Source: G965205725 sp965205725
GTDB taxonomy: Bacteria; Pseudomonadota; Gammaproteobacteria; Pseudomonadales; Halieaceae
NCBI GenBank assembly: GCA_965205725.1
Contig: OZ242189.1
Coordinates: 62,001-126,000 of the forward strand
Direction: 5' to 3'
DNA length: 64,000 nucleotides
Of the stretch, positions 16,890 through 26,700 are shown in pieces (position 1 is the stretch's first letter; every line of letters starts with the position of its first letter). Both the position numbers and the translations under genes were made by a program. The notes beneath the pieces are model-generated. The model was not told the origin of the DNA. It was given only the letters and a program-made list of their open reading frames with translations, and did not search any database.

Positions 16890-17324
16890 ATGGCTCAGAA
16901 AATTGAAGCTTATATTAAGTTGCAGGTGCCTGCTGGACAGGCCAACCCCAGTCCGCCTGTCGGCCCCGCTTTGGGTCAACACGGTGTGAATATCATGGAT
17001 TTTTGTAAAGCGTTTAATGCAGAAACTCAAGGCGTGGAACCAGGTTTGCCGATTCCAGTTGTGATCACGGTTTATTCTGACCGCAGTTTTACGTTCATCA
17101 AAAAGACCCCGCCGGCTGCTGTTTTGCTGAGAAAAGCGGCAAAAATAAAGAGTGGTTCTGGCACTCCGAATACAAAAAAGGTTGGCAGAGTGACTCGCGC
17201 CCAACTTGAAGAGATTGCCGAGGCAAAATGGCCTGATCTGACCGCAGCCGATATGGATGCCGCAGTGCGTACTATAGCGGGCAGCGCTCGTTCAGCGGGT
17301 ATCGAAACAGAGGCAGTGAACTAA
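16890..17324 (+). CDS. rplK: 50S ribosomal protein L11
   Basis: 144 residues. It starts AQKIEAYIKLQVPAGQANPSPPVG and contains the PPVGPALGQHGVNIMDFCK loop that binds the GTPase centre of 23S rRNA. Needed for RelA activation and factor-dependent GTP hydrolysis. AGGGAG precedes the ATG. First gene of the L11 group, two bases before rplA, with which it is co-translated. Confidence 0.98.
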   Translation: MAQKIEAYIKLQVPAGQANPSPPVGPALGQHGVNIMDFCKAFNAETQGVEPGLPIPVVITVYSDRSFTFIKKTPPAAVLLRKAAKIKSGSGTPNTKKVGRVTRAQLEEIAEAKWPDLTAADMDAAVRTIAGSARSAGIETEAVN

Positions 17325-17326
17325 AG

Positions 17327-18022
17327 ATGGCCAAGCTCTCAAAGCGCGTGCGCGCATACAAAGAAAAACTTGAGCCAGGCAAGCAGTACCCCTTGGCCGA
17401 AGCGGTTGATCTACTCAAGGAATTTGCCACGGTGAAATTCAATGAAACCATTGAAGTGGCTGTGAATCTGGGTATCGACGCAAAGAAATCTGACCAGGGT
17501 GTTCGCGGTGCTACCACTTTGCCGCATGGTACGGGTAGCGATGTTCGTGTTGCTGTATTTACTTCCGGCGATAATGCTGACAAAGCGACTGCAGCGGGTG
17601 CCGATTTGGTAGGCATGGAAGACCTTGCTGAGAAAATTAAAGGCGGTGAAATGAACTTCGACGTTGTGATTGCCACGCCTGATGCGATGCGTGTTGTTGG
17701 CCAGTTGGGCCAGGTATTGGGTCCGCGGGGTCTGATGCCTAACCCCAAGACCGGCACTGTTACCCCCAATGTAGAAACAGCTGTAAAGAATGCCAAGGCC
17801 GGTCAGGTGCGCTTTCGCACTGATAAAAATGGCATTGTTCATGGCGGTATCGGCAAAGTTGATTTTGAGCTCAACGCCATCAGGGAAAACCTTGAGGCAG
17901 TGTTGGCCGATTTGAAAAAGGCCAAGCCGTCGGCTGCGAAAGGCGTCTATATGAAAAAAGTAACCCTGAGCACAACCATGGGGCCCGGGCTGGCAATAGA
18001 CCAGTCAAGCCTCGAAGTTTAG
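17327..18022 (+). CDS. rplA: 50S ribosomal protein L1
   Basis: 231 residues. The family signature is at GQVLGPRGLMPNPKTGTV, with the N-terminal KRVRAYKEK. L1 forms the stalk that moves the E-site tRNA and represses its own operon in related bacteria. It starts two bases after rplK ends. A MITE-like element begins 22 bases after its stop codon. Confidence 0.98.
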   Translation: MAKLSKRVRAYKEKLEPGKQYPLAEAVDLLKEFATVKFNETIEVAVNLGIDAKKSDQGVRGATTLPHGTGSDVRVAVFTSGDNADKATAAGADLVGMEDLAEKIKGGEMNFDVVIATPDAMRVVGQLGQVLGPRGLMPNPKTGTVTPNVETAVKNAKAGQVRFRTDKNGIVHGGIGKVDFELNAIRENLEAVLADLKKAKPSAAKGVYMKKVTLSTTMGPGLAIDQSSLEV

Positions 18023-18044
18023 CTCGGAGAAGTTTAACTAAAGA

Positions 18045-18183
18045 GAGACCTTTGCACGGAAGATGATTTCACTTTCAGGCAAGGCAAAAACGCACGGAAT
18101 GAGGGAGTTTATGCTTATAAATGACCGATTGAGTACGATTTTAACGCAGCATGCAGGTGAAATGGCTTTCGTGCAAAGGTCTC
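18045..18183. mobile_element. MITE-like element, copy 2, between rplA and rplJ
   Basis: A 139-bp copy identical to 2472-2610, with the same 14-bp terminal inverted repeats. It is flanked by the 5-bp direct repeat AAAGA (18040-18044 and 18184-18188), different from that of the other copies, which shows an independent insertion. It lies 22 bases after rplA and about 300 bases before rplJ, so it lengthens the L1-L10 gap. Transcribed, its ends would fold into a long imperfect hairpin. Confidence 0.92.
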
Positions 18184-18227
18184 AAAGAATTTGATCAATA
18201 GCGCCTCACAAGGGGCTGTTCTCAAAT

Positions 18228-18480
18228 GTTTCGCAGGATGCGAAACAAAACTGGTTGAAGGTTTAGCCTGTAGGCGGCCCCGGCCAGCTTTGAGGTCTTT
18301 GGAAGAAGGTGTCGGCTCCTAGAGCTACTAGCTGAGTACTAAAGACCATCAGAGACCGCAGGTGTTTTTGTTTGCCAACCTCTGGGGGGCGGCAAAGCGG
18401 ATGACTTAATAGGGTGTATTCCCGGCCTGCGCAGATGGAGGTTTCCGGAAACGGAAGCCGTTATTTAACCCAATCCAGGA
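18228..18480 (+). promoter_or_regulatory. rplJ upstream leader, probable L10 autoregulatory region
   Basis: The gap before rplJ holds a perfect 8-bp hairpin (18228-18235 with 18239-18246) and then GACCATCAGAGACCGCAGGTG at about 18344-18364, which resembles the conserved part of the gammaproteobacterial L10 leader bound by the L10-L7/L12 complex. A further small stem GGTTTCCGGAAACGGAAGCC lies at about 18441-18460. Assignment is from position and recalled motif. No promoter was identified with confidence. Confidence 0.5.
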
Positions 18481-18489
18481 GTAATTCCA

Positions 18490-19023
18490 GTGGCAATTGG
18501 ACTCGAAGACAAAAAAGCGATTGTCGCTGAAGTTAACGAGACTGCCAACAGTGCACTGTCCCTGGTGATAGCCGACTCGTGCGGCTGCACCGTGGACGAA
18601 ATGACCGCGCTGCGCAAAGATGCCCGTGAGAACCAGATTGCATTGCGTGTAGTGCGCAACACTCTGGCCAAGCGAGCACTAAAGGGTACGGAATACGAAT
18701 GTGTCTCTGAGACATTGTCGGGCCCGTCCCTGTTCGGATTTTCTATGGAAGACCCGGGCGCCGCAGCGCGTTTGTTTGCAGATTTCGCCAACAGCCATGA
18801 AGAGTTCGAGGTGAAAGCACTGGCGGTAAGTGGCCAGTTACTGGGTGCAGAACAATTGGATGTATTGGCCAAGTTGCCGACCCGCGACCAGGCACTCTCT
18901 ATTTTGATGAGTGTTGTGCAAGCGCCGACAACCAAGCTGGTACGGACGATGAACGAAGTGCCTGGCAAACTGGTTCGCACACTCGCAGCAGTTCGCGACC
19001 AGAAACAAGCAGAGGCTGCGTAA
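18490..19023 (+). CDS. rplJ: 50S ribosomal protein L10
   Basis: 177 residues, GTG start with AGGAG upstream. The N-terminal LEDKKAIVAEVNETANSALSLVIADSCG and the TALRKDAREN and VVRNTLAKRA segments bind rRNA. The C-terminal helix carries L7/L12 dimers. L10 forms the base of the factor-binding stalk and is the translational repressor of its own operon in relatives. Confidence 0.98.
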   Translation: MAIGLEDKKAIVAEVNETANSALSLVIADSCGCTVDEMTALRKDARENQIALRVVRNTLAKRALKGTEYECVSETLSGPSLFGFSMEDPGAAARLFADFANSHEEFEVKALAVSGQLLGAEQLDVLAKLPTRDQALSILMSVVQAPTTKLVRTMNEVPGKLVRTLAAVRDQKQAEAA

Positions 19024-19062
19024 GCAGGTTCTGGTAAATCAGCTAAATAGGAGAATGGAGTC

Positions 19063-19446
19063 ATGGCTCTGTCTAAAGACGATATTTTAGAAGCAATCGC
19101 AGAAATGAGCGTAATGGACATCGTTGAGCTCATCGAAACAATGGAAGAAAAATTTGGCGTATCTGCCGCTGCAGCCGTTGCTGCCGCGCCGGTTGCGGCT
19201 GCTGGCGGCGACGCTGGCGGTGCTGTTGAAGAGCAGACCGAATTTGACGTAATGCTGACTTCCGCTGGTGACAAGAAGGTCAATGTCATCAAGGTTGTTC
19301 GTGCTGTAACCGGTCTGGGCCTTAAAGACGCCAAAGGTCTGGTTGACAGTGCACCCTCTGCCATTAAAGAAGGTGTTGCCAAGGACGAAGCAGAAGACGT
19401 TGTTAAGCAACTGACAGAAGCTGGCGGTTCAGCAGAGCTTAAGTAA
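19063..19446 (+). CDS. rplL: 50S ribosomal protein L7/L12
   Basis: 127 residues. The N-terminal dimerisation part is SKDDILEAIAEMSVMDIVELI. An Ala-rich hinge (AAAVAAAPVAAAGG) follows, then the factor-binding domain EFDVMLTSAGDKKVNVIKVVR. Several copies recruit elongation factors. Found 39 bases after rplJ. Confidence 0.98.
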   Translation: MALSKDDILEAIAEMSVMDIVELIETMEEKFGVSAAAAVAAAPVAAAGGDAGGAVEEQTEFDVMLTSAGDKKVNVIKVVRAVTGLGLKDAKGLVDSAPSAIKEGVAKDEAEDVVKQLTEAGGSAELK

Positions 19447-19482
19447 GCGCGCTTGTTCAGCGTTTGTTGCTGAAGTGTGCAG

Positions 19483-19508
19483 AGGCTGGTGGTTTTCCAC
19501 TGGCCTTT
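19483..19508 (+). terminator. Probable rplL-rpoB attenuator
   Basis: An imperfect 10-bp stem (19483-19492 with 19497-19506, one G-U and one mismatch) followed by a short T run lies 36 bases after rplL, before rpoB. In enterobacteria a partial terminator in this gap lowers rpoBC transcription relative to ribosomal proteins. Here the weak hairpin fits that role. Confidence 0.45.
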
Positions 19509-19612
19509 TGCCGCTGCAATATGAGAATTTCGTAAGGGAATTGAAACACGGTCGCCAGATGTTCAATCACATGGTGAACGGAACCGGATTCCCGTAATGC
19601 CGGGGAGTACAA

Positions 19613-22600
19613 ATGACATACTCGTATACTGAGAAAAAGCGGATTCGCAAGGACTTTGGCACCATGCCCAAGGTTATGGATGTGCCTTATCTGCTGGCCA
19701 TCCAGCTAGATTCCTACAGGAAGTTTACCCAGGCGGGTACACCGCTGGCAGACCGCGGCAGTTATGGTTTGCATGCGGCGTTTAAGTCCGTATTTCCGAT
19801 TGTGAGCTATAGCGGCAATGCAGCTCTCGAGTATGTTGATTACAATTTGGGTACCCCGGTATTTGATGTAAATGAGTGCCAGTTGCGAGGTGTGACTTAC
19901 TCGGTAGCTCTGCGCGTTAAAGTTCGGCTCATCATCTACGATAAGGATTCAGCGAACAAAACCATCAAGGATATTAAAGAGCAGGAAGTTTACATGGGGG
20001 AAATCCCCCTGATGACCGACAATGGCACGTTTGTTATCAACGGCACCGAGCGGGTTATTGTTTCTCAGTTGCACCGCTCCCCCGGCGTGTTCTTTGATCA
20101 CGACCGTGGCAAAACCCACTCATCTGGCAAGCTGCTGTATTCAGCTCGGGTAATTCCTTACCGCGGTTCGTGGCTGGATTTTGAATTTGATCCTAAAGAT
20201 ATTGTGTTCGTGCGTATCGACCGGCGCCGCAAGCTGCCGGCGACCATTCTGCTACGGGCGCTGGGCTACAGCTCTGAAGAAATTCTGGAGATGTTTTATG
20301 ACGTAAATACCTTTACCCACGATGGTGAAGGCCATTACACGATGAACGCCATTCCCGAGCGCCTACGTGGTGAAGTTGCCGCGTTTGATATCAAGCTGGG
20401 CCGTAAAACGGTTGTTGGGCGCGGCCGACGTATTACTGCGCGACATATTCGCGAGTTGGAAGACGCAAAAGTTAAAGAGTTAGACGTGCCCACAGAATAT
20501 GTGCTTGGTCGCGCCTTGGCCAAGAATGTGGTGGACAAGAAAACCGGCGAGGTGCTGTTTGAGTGCAATACTGAGCTAACCGAAGAAGTGCTTGCCCAGT
20601 TTGCCGAAGCAGGCATCAATGAGCTGGAAACGCTGTATACCAACGATCTGGATTGTGGGCCGTTCGTTTCCGATACTTTACGTGCCGATACAACCAGCAA
20701 TGGGCTGGAAGCACTGGTTGAAATTTATCGCATGATGCGCCCGGGTGAGCCGCCGACAAAGGAGTCTGCGGAAAACCTGTTCCAGAATCTGTTTTTCTCC
20801 ACCGACCGGTACGACCTGTCTGCTGTGGGTCGGATGAAGTTTAACCGTCGCCTGGGCCGCGATGAATCTACCGGTAGCGGTATTCTCGACCGCGACGATA
20901 TTGTCGATGTGCTGAAAACTTTGGTAAACATTCGTAACGGTAAAGGTGTTGTTGACGATATCGACCACTTGGGTAACCGCCGTGTGCGTTCTGTCGGTGA
21001 AATGGCAGAAAATCAGTTCCGCGTCGGTTTGGTTCGGGTAGAGCGCGCGGTTAAAGAGCGTTTGTCTATGGCAGAAAGCGAAGGGCTGATGCCTCAGGAT
21101 CTGATCAATGCCAAGCCTGTAGCTGCCGCAGTGAAAGAGTTTTTTGGTTCAAGCCAACTGTCGCAATTTATGGATCAGAACAACCCCTTGTCGGAAGTGA
21201 CGCACAAGCGCCGTGTGTCGGCCCTGGGGCCGGGCGGTTTGACGCGCGAACGTGCGGGCTTCGAAGTGCGCGATGTACACGCAACGCACTACGGTCGTGT
21301 CTGTCCTATTGAGACACCGGAAGGTCCAAACATTGGCCTGATTAACTCACTGGCGACTTACGCCCGCACTAACAATTACGGCTTTTTGGAAAGCCCGTAT
21401 CGCAAAGTAGTTAAAGGCAAGGTCACCGATGAAATTGAGTACCTGTCGGCTATTAACGAAGGCAACTATGTCATTGCCCAGGCATCCGCCGAGCTGGATG
21501 CCAGGAACAAGCTGATAGAAGACCTGGTTGCAGTGCGTTACATGAGTGAATTTACGGTCAAGCCTCCGACAGATGTAGATTACATGGATGTATCACCCAA
21601 ACAGGTGGTTTCGGTGGCGGCATCTTTGATTCCTTTCCTGGAACACGATGACGCCAACCGCGCTTTGATGGGCTCGAACATGCAGCGTCAGGCCGTACCG
21701 ACTTTGCGTACTGACAAGCCCTTGGTTGGTACAGGTATGGAGCGCTATGTAGCGCGTGATTCCGGTGTCTGTGTGGTTGCTGATCGTTCAGGCGTTATCG
21801 ACAGCGTGGATTCAAGCCGAATTGTTGTCCGCGTTAATGACGCTGACGTCGGTAAGGACGAAGCGCCGGTCGATATCTACAACCTGACCAAATACACCCG
21901 TTCAAACCAGAACACCTGTATTAATCAGCGCCCTATTGTGACGGAAGGCAACGCGATCAAACGCGGCGACATTTTGGCCGATGGCCCATCTGTGGACCTG
22001 GGTGAGCTGGCTCTGGGTCAGAACATGCGCATCGCTTTCATGCCCTGGAATGGATACAACTTTGAGGATTCGATCCTCGTATCTGAGCGGGTAGTTAAAG
22101 AAGACCGCTTCACGACTATCCACATTCAAGAGCTGACCTGTATCGCTCGCGATACCAAGTTAGGGCCCGAGGATGTAACGGCCGACATCCCTAACGTGGG
22201 CGAGGGTGCTCTGTCCAAATTGGACGAGTCAGGTATTGTCTATATCGGTGCAGAGGTTAATGCCGGTGACATTTTGGTGGGTAAGGTTACTCCGAAAGGT
22301 GAGACTCAGTTGACTCCGGAAGAGAAGTTACTGCGCGCCATTTTTGGCGAAAAAGCCTCCGATGTTAAAGATACATCCCTGCGGGTGCCATCCAGTACCA
22401 AGGGTACGATCATTGATGTGCAGGTGTTCACCCGCGACGGCCTGGAAAAAGATCAGCGCGCCCAGCAAATAGAAAAGTATCAGTTGGACGATTACCGCAA
22501 AGATCTCAACGAAGAGTATCGAATCTTTGAAGAGGCGATGTTCTCGCGCCTAGACAATTTGCTCAAAGGCAAGAAGACTGTCAGTGGTGCAGGATTGGCC

Positions 22601-23683
22601 AAGGGCACCACTTTGACCGCTAAGGTCATCGAAGAAATCGAGCGCGAGCAGATCTTCAAGCTCAAGATCAATGCCCGGGTTAACGAGTCTCTGGCGGCGG
22701 CGAAAACACAGTTGGAAGATCAGCGCAAGTTGCTTGATGATCGCTTCGAAGACAAGAAGAACAAATTGCAAAGTGGTGATGATCTGGCTCCTGGTGTACT
22801 CAAAATCGTCAAGGTATATCTTGCTGTTAAACGCCGCATTCAGCCCGGCGACAAAATGGCCGGCCGCCACGGTAACAAAGGTGTTATCTCGGTGATCATG
22901 CCGGTTGAAGATATGCCTTATGACGAGCACGGTGAGCCTGTAGATATCGTGCTCAATCCGCTGGGTGTTCCCTCGCGGATGAATGTGGGTCAGATTCTGG
23001 AGACCCATTTGGGTATGGCCGCGGTTGGCCTGGGCGCCAGGTTGGACACCATGATTCGCCAGCAAAAGAAAGTTGCGGATATGCGCAAGTTCCTGGAGAA
23101 AATCTACAACGCAGGTATTGGTCGCAAGGAAGACATCAAGTCTTTGGGCGATGGTGAGGTACTTGAGTTGGTGGGCAATCTGCGAGCAGGCGTACCGATG
23201 GCGACTCCAGTATTTGATGGTGCCGCAGAGTCTTCTATCAAAGATTTGCTTGAGCTGGCAGGTTTGCCTGAGAGTGGTCAGTTTACTTTGTACGATGGAC
23301 GTACAGGCGATGCATTTGATCGCCCGGTAACAGTTGGCTACATGTATATGCTCAAGCTCAATCACCTGGTTGATGACAAGATGCATGCGCGTTCCACCGG
23401 TTCCTATAGCCTCGTTACCCAGCAGCCGCTGGGCGGTAAGGCTCAGTTCGGTGGTCAGCGCTTCGGTGAGATGGAGGTGTGGGCACTGGAAGCATATGGT
23501 GCCGCTTACACCTTGCAAGAAATGCTGACGGTCAAGTCAGATGATGTGGCTGGCCGTACCAAGATGTACAAGAACATTGTCGATGGTGATCATCGCATGG
23601 AACCGGGAATGCCCGAGTCCTTCAATGTGTTGGTTAAGGAAATCCGTTCTCTCGGTATCGATATCGAGCTAGAGAACGACTAA
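19613..23683 (+). CDS. rpoB: DNA-directed RNA polymerase beta subunit
   Basis: 1356 residues, the usual gammaproteobacterial length (E. coli 1342). It begins YSYTEKKRIRKDFG. The rifampicin pocket reads GSSQLSQFMDQNNPLSEVTHKRR and SALGPGGLTRE, with the Asp, His, Arg and Ser positions unmodified, so a rifampicin-sensitive enzyme is predicted. PGDKMAGRHGNKG and the C-terminal MEVWALEAYGAAYTLQEMLT match the active-site and clamp regions. Transcribed with rplKAJL and followed by rpoC. Confidence 0.99.
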   Translation: MTYSYTEKKRIRKDFGTMPKVMDVPYLLAIQLDSYRKFTQAGTPLADRGSYGLHAAFKSVFPIVSYSGNAALEYVDYNLGTPVFDVNECQLRGVTYSVALRVKVRLIIYDKDSANKTIKDIKEQEVYMGEIPLMTDNGTFVINGTERVIVSQLHRSPGVFFDHDRGKTHSSGKLLYSARVIPYRGSWLDFEFDPKDIVFVRIDRRRKLPATILLRALGYSSEEILEMFYDVNTFTHDGEGHYTMNAIPERLRGEVAAFDIKLGRKTVVGRGRRITARHIRELEDAKVKELDVPTEYVLGRALAKNVVDKKTGEVLFECNTELTEEVLAQFAEAGINELETLYTNDLDCGPFVSDTLRADTTSNGLEALVEIYRMMRPGEPPTKESAENLFQNLFFSTDRYDLSAVGRMKFNRRLGRDESTGSGILDRDDIVDVLKTLVNIRNGKGVVDDIDHLGNRRVRSVGEMAENQFRVGLVRVERAVKERLSMAESEGLMPQDLINAKPVAAAVKEFFGSSQLSQFMDQNNPLSEVTHKRRVSALGPGGLTRERAGFEVRDVHATHYGRVCPIETPEGPNIGLINSLATYARTNNYGFLESPYRKVVKGKVTDEIEYLSAINEGNYVIAQASAELDARNKLIEDLVAVRYMSEFTVKPPTDVDYMDVSPKQVVSVAASLIPFLEHDDANRALMGSNMQRQAVPTLRTDKPLVGTGMERYVARDSGVCVVADRSGVIDSVDSSRIVVRVNDADVGKDEAPVDIYNLTKYTRSNQNTCINQRPIVTEGNAIKRGDILADGPSVDLGELALGQNMRIAFMPWNGYNFEDSILVSERVVKEDRFTTIHIQELTCIARDTKLGPEDVTADIPNVGEGALSKLDESGIVYIGAEVNAGDILVGKVTPKGETQLTPEEKLLRAIFGEKASDVKDTSLRVPSSTKGTIIDVQVFTRDGLEKDQRAQQIEKYQLDDYRKDLNEEYRIFEEAMFSRLDNLLKGKKTVSGAGLAKGTTLTAKVIEEIEREQIFKLKINARVNESLAAAKTQLEDQRKLLDDRFEDKKNKLQSGDDLAPGVLKIVKVYLAVKRRIQPGDKMAGRHGNKGVISVIMPVEDMPYDEHGEPVDIVLNPLGVPSRMNVGQILETHLGMAAVGLGARLDTMIRQQKKVADMRKFLEKIYNAGIGRKEDIKSLGDGEVLELVGNLRAGVPMATPVFDGAAESSIKDLLELAGLPESGQFTLYDGRTGDAFDRPVTVGYMYMLKLNHLVDDKMHARSTGSYSLVTQQPLGGKAQFGGQRFGEMEVWALEAYGAAYTLQEMLTVKSDDVAGRTKMYKNIVDGDHRMEPGMPESFNVLVKEIRSLGIDIELEND

Positions 23684-23757
23684 CTACTAATTTGGACTCA
23701 TTGGGGCGTGTCAGTCAGGAGCGCCTCTGGCAATGAAAACCTCGTGGAGGAATAGCC

Positions 23758-26700
23758 TTGAAAGACTTACTTAATCTGCTGAAATCCCAGGGACAGCAAG
23801 AAGACTTTGACGCCATTCGCATCGGCCTGTCATCGCCTGAGATGATTCACTCCTGGTCGTTTGGCGAAGTCAAAAAACCTGAAACGATTAACTATCGCAC
23901 CTTTAAACCCGAGCGTGACGGCTTGTTTTGCGCCAAGATATTTGGCCCGGTAAAAGATTATGAGTGCCTGTGTGGAAAATATAAGCGCCTCAAGCATCGC
24001 GGTGTCATCTGTGAAAAGTGTGGTGTTGAAGTTGCGCTGGCAAAAGTTCGTCGTGAGCGCATGGGCCATATTGAACTGGCAAGCCCTGTTGCTCACATTT
24101 GGTTTCTGAAGTCGCTGCCGTCTCGCATCGGTCTGCTGCTTGACATGACCTTGCGCGATATCGAGCGCGTGTTGTATTTCGAATCTTATGTGGTGACAGA
24201 TCCGGGCATGACGACGCTTGACCATGGCCAATTGCTCACCGATGAGCAGTACTACGAATCGATGGAAGAATTTGGCGACGAGTTTTCCGCCAAAATGGGC
24301 GCCGAGGCAGTACAGGAGCTGATGATTCAACTGGATATCGAACAGGAAGTCGCTACCTTGCGTGAAGATATTCCGGCTACCAGTTCAGAAACCAAGATCA
24401 AGAAATTGTCCAAACGCTTGAAACTGCTGGAAGCATTTGCCTCATCTGGTAACAAGCCAGAGTGGATGGTTCTTAACGCTCTGCCAGTGTTACCGCCGGA
24501 TCTGCGGCCTTTGGTGCCTTTGGACGGTGGCCGTTTTGCGACCTCTGATCTAAACGATTTATATCGCCGTGTGATTAACCGCAACAACCGCCTGAAGCGC
24601 CTGCTGGATTTGAACGCACCTGACATCATTGTGCGCAATGAGAAGCGTATGTTGCAGGAATCTGTTGATGCACTGCTCGACAATGGTCGCCGTGGTCGCG
24701 CTATCACCGGCTCTAATAAGCGCCCGCTAAAATCATTGGCAGACATGATCAAGGGCAAGCAGGGACGTTTCCGTCAGAACCTGTTAGGTAAGCGCGTTGA
24801 CTATTCTGGCCGTTCGGTCATCGTTGTTGGCTCCACCCTGCGCCTGCATCAGTGTGGCCTGCCCAAGAAGATGGCACTGGAGCTGTTCAAGCCTTTTATT
24901 TTCGGTAAGCTGGAACTGCGTGGCCTGGCGACAACGATCAAGGCCGCCAAGAAAATGGTCGAGCGTGAGCCGCCAGAAGTGTGGGATATTCTCGCTGAAG
25001 TTATCCGTGAGCACCCGGTACTGCTAAACCGGGCCCCAACGCTGCACAGACTTGGTATTCAAGCCTTCGAGCCAGTATTGATTGAAGGGAAGGCGATTCA
25101 GCTACACCCGTTGGTTTGTGCGGCCTATAACGCAGACTTTGACGGTGATCAGATGGCGGTACATGTACCGCTGACGCTGGAAGCGCAGCTTGAAGCGCGA
25201 GCCTTGATGATGTCGACCAACAACATCCTTTCGCCAGCGAACGGCGAGCCCATTATCGTGCCTTCACAGGACGTTGTATTGGGGCTGTACTATATGACTC
25301 GTGATCGCATCAATGCGCAGGGCGAGGGCATGGTGTTTGCGGATGTTTCCGAAGTGCACCGCGCTTATGTGGCTGGTTATGCGCACTTGCAAGCGCGCAT
25401 TAAAGTGCGTATTCAGCAGAACCTGGTTACTGAAGAAGGCGGAGCTTACCAAAAGAACACCATTGAAGAGACGACCGTTGGTCGCGCTCTGTTTTGGGAG
25501 ATTGTGCCTGATGGTTTGAACTATGAGCTGATTAACCAGCCCATGACCAAAAAAGCGATTTCGCATGTTATCAACCAGTGCTATCGCGTGGTTGGTTTGA
25601 AGTCTACCGTTATTTTCGCTGACCGTTTGATGTACATGGGCTATGAGTATTCAACTCGCTCGGGTGCGTCTATTGGCGTGAATGATTTTGAAATTCCGAA
25701 AGAGAAGGTCAAGATTATCGCTCATGCCGACGCCGAAGTGAAAGATATCGAAGATCAGTATGCCTCAGGCCTGGTTACCCAGGGTGAGAAGTACAACAAG
25801 GTGATTGATATTTGGTCTCGCGCCAATGATCTGGTTTCCAAGTCGATGATGGAAGGCTTGAGTAAGGAAACAGTTGTAAACCGAGACGGCGAGAAGGAAG
25901 AACAGGATTCTTTCAACACAGTGTATATCTATGCTGATTCTGGTGCGCGGGGCTCGCCCGCCCAGATTCGTCAGTTGGCGGGTATGCGTGGCCTGATGGC
26001 CAAGCCGGATGGATCGATTATTGAAACGCCGATTACCGCGAACTTCCGTGAAGGTTTGAGCGTACTTCAGTATTTCATATCGACCCACGGCGCACGTAAA
26101 GGTCTGGCTGATACCGCCTTGAAAACTGCCAACTCCGGTTATCTGACACGGCGTTTGGTCGACGTTGCGCAGGATGTTGTGGTTACCGAAGAAGATTGCG
26201 GTACCGACAATGGCCTGTTGATGACCCCGGTTATTGAAGGCGGCGACATCATTGAATCGCTGGGTGATAGAGTGTTGGGGCGTATTGTGCTGCGCGATGT
26301 ACTCAAGCCTGGCTCCGATGACGAAATCGCTGTAACGGCTGGCACAATGCTGGACGAGCGCTGGATTGAGCGCCTGGAAGAGCTTGGTATTGACGAGGTA
26401 GAGGTGCGTTCGCCCATCACCTGTGAAGTTCGCCATGGAATTTGCTCAGTGTGTTACGGCCGCGACCTTGCTCGCGGACATAAAGTAAACATGGGCGAAG
26501 CGGTCGGTGTTGTTGCCGCTCAATCTATCGGTGAGCCAGGTACACAACTGACCATGCGCACCTTCCACATTGGTGGTGCAGCATCACGGGCAACCGCTGC
26601 GGACAATATTCAGGTTAAAGGCAATGGTACGGTTCGCCTGCACAATTTAAAGTTCGTAGAGCGCGTCGATGGTGATCTGGTGGCGGTCAGCCGCTCCGGC

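Noticed and set aside
22550..23518. A 322-codon minus-strand frame inside rpoB
   Set aside because: The rpoB frame is fully conserved here; the opposite frame has no recognisable protein features.
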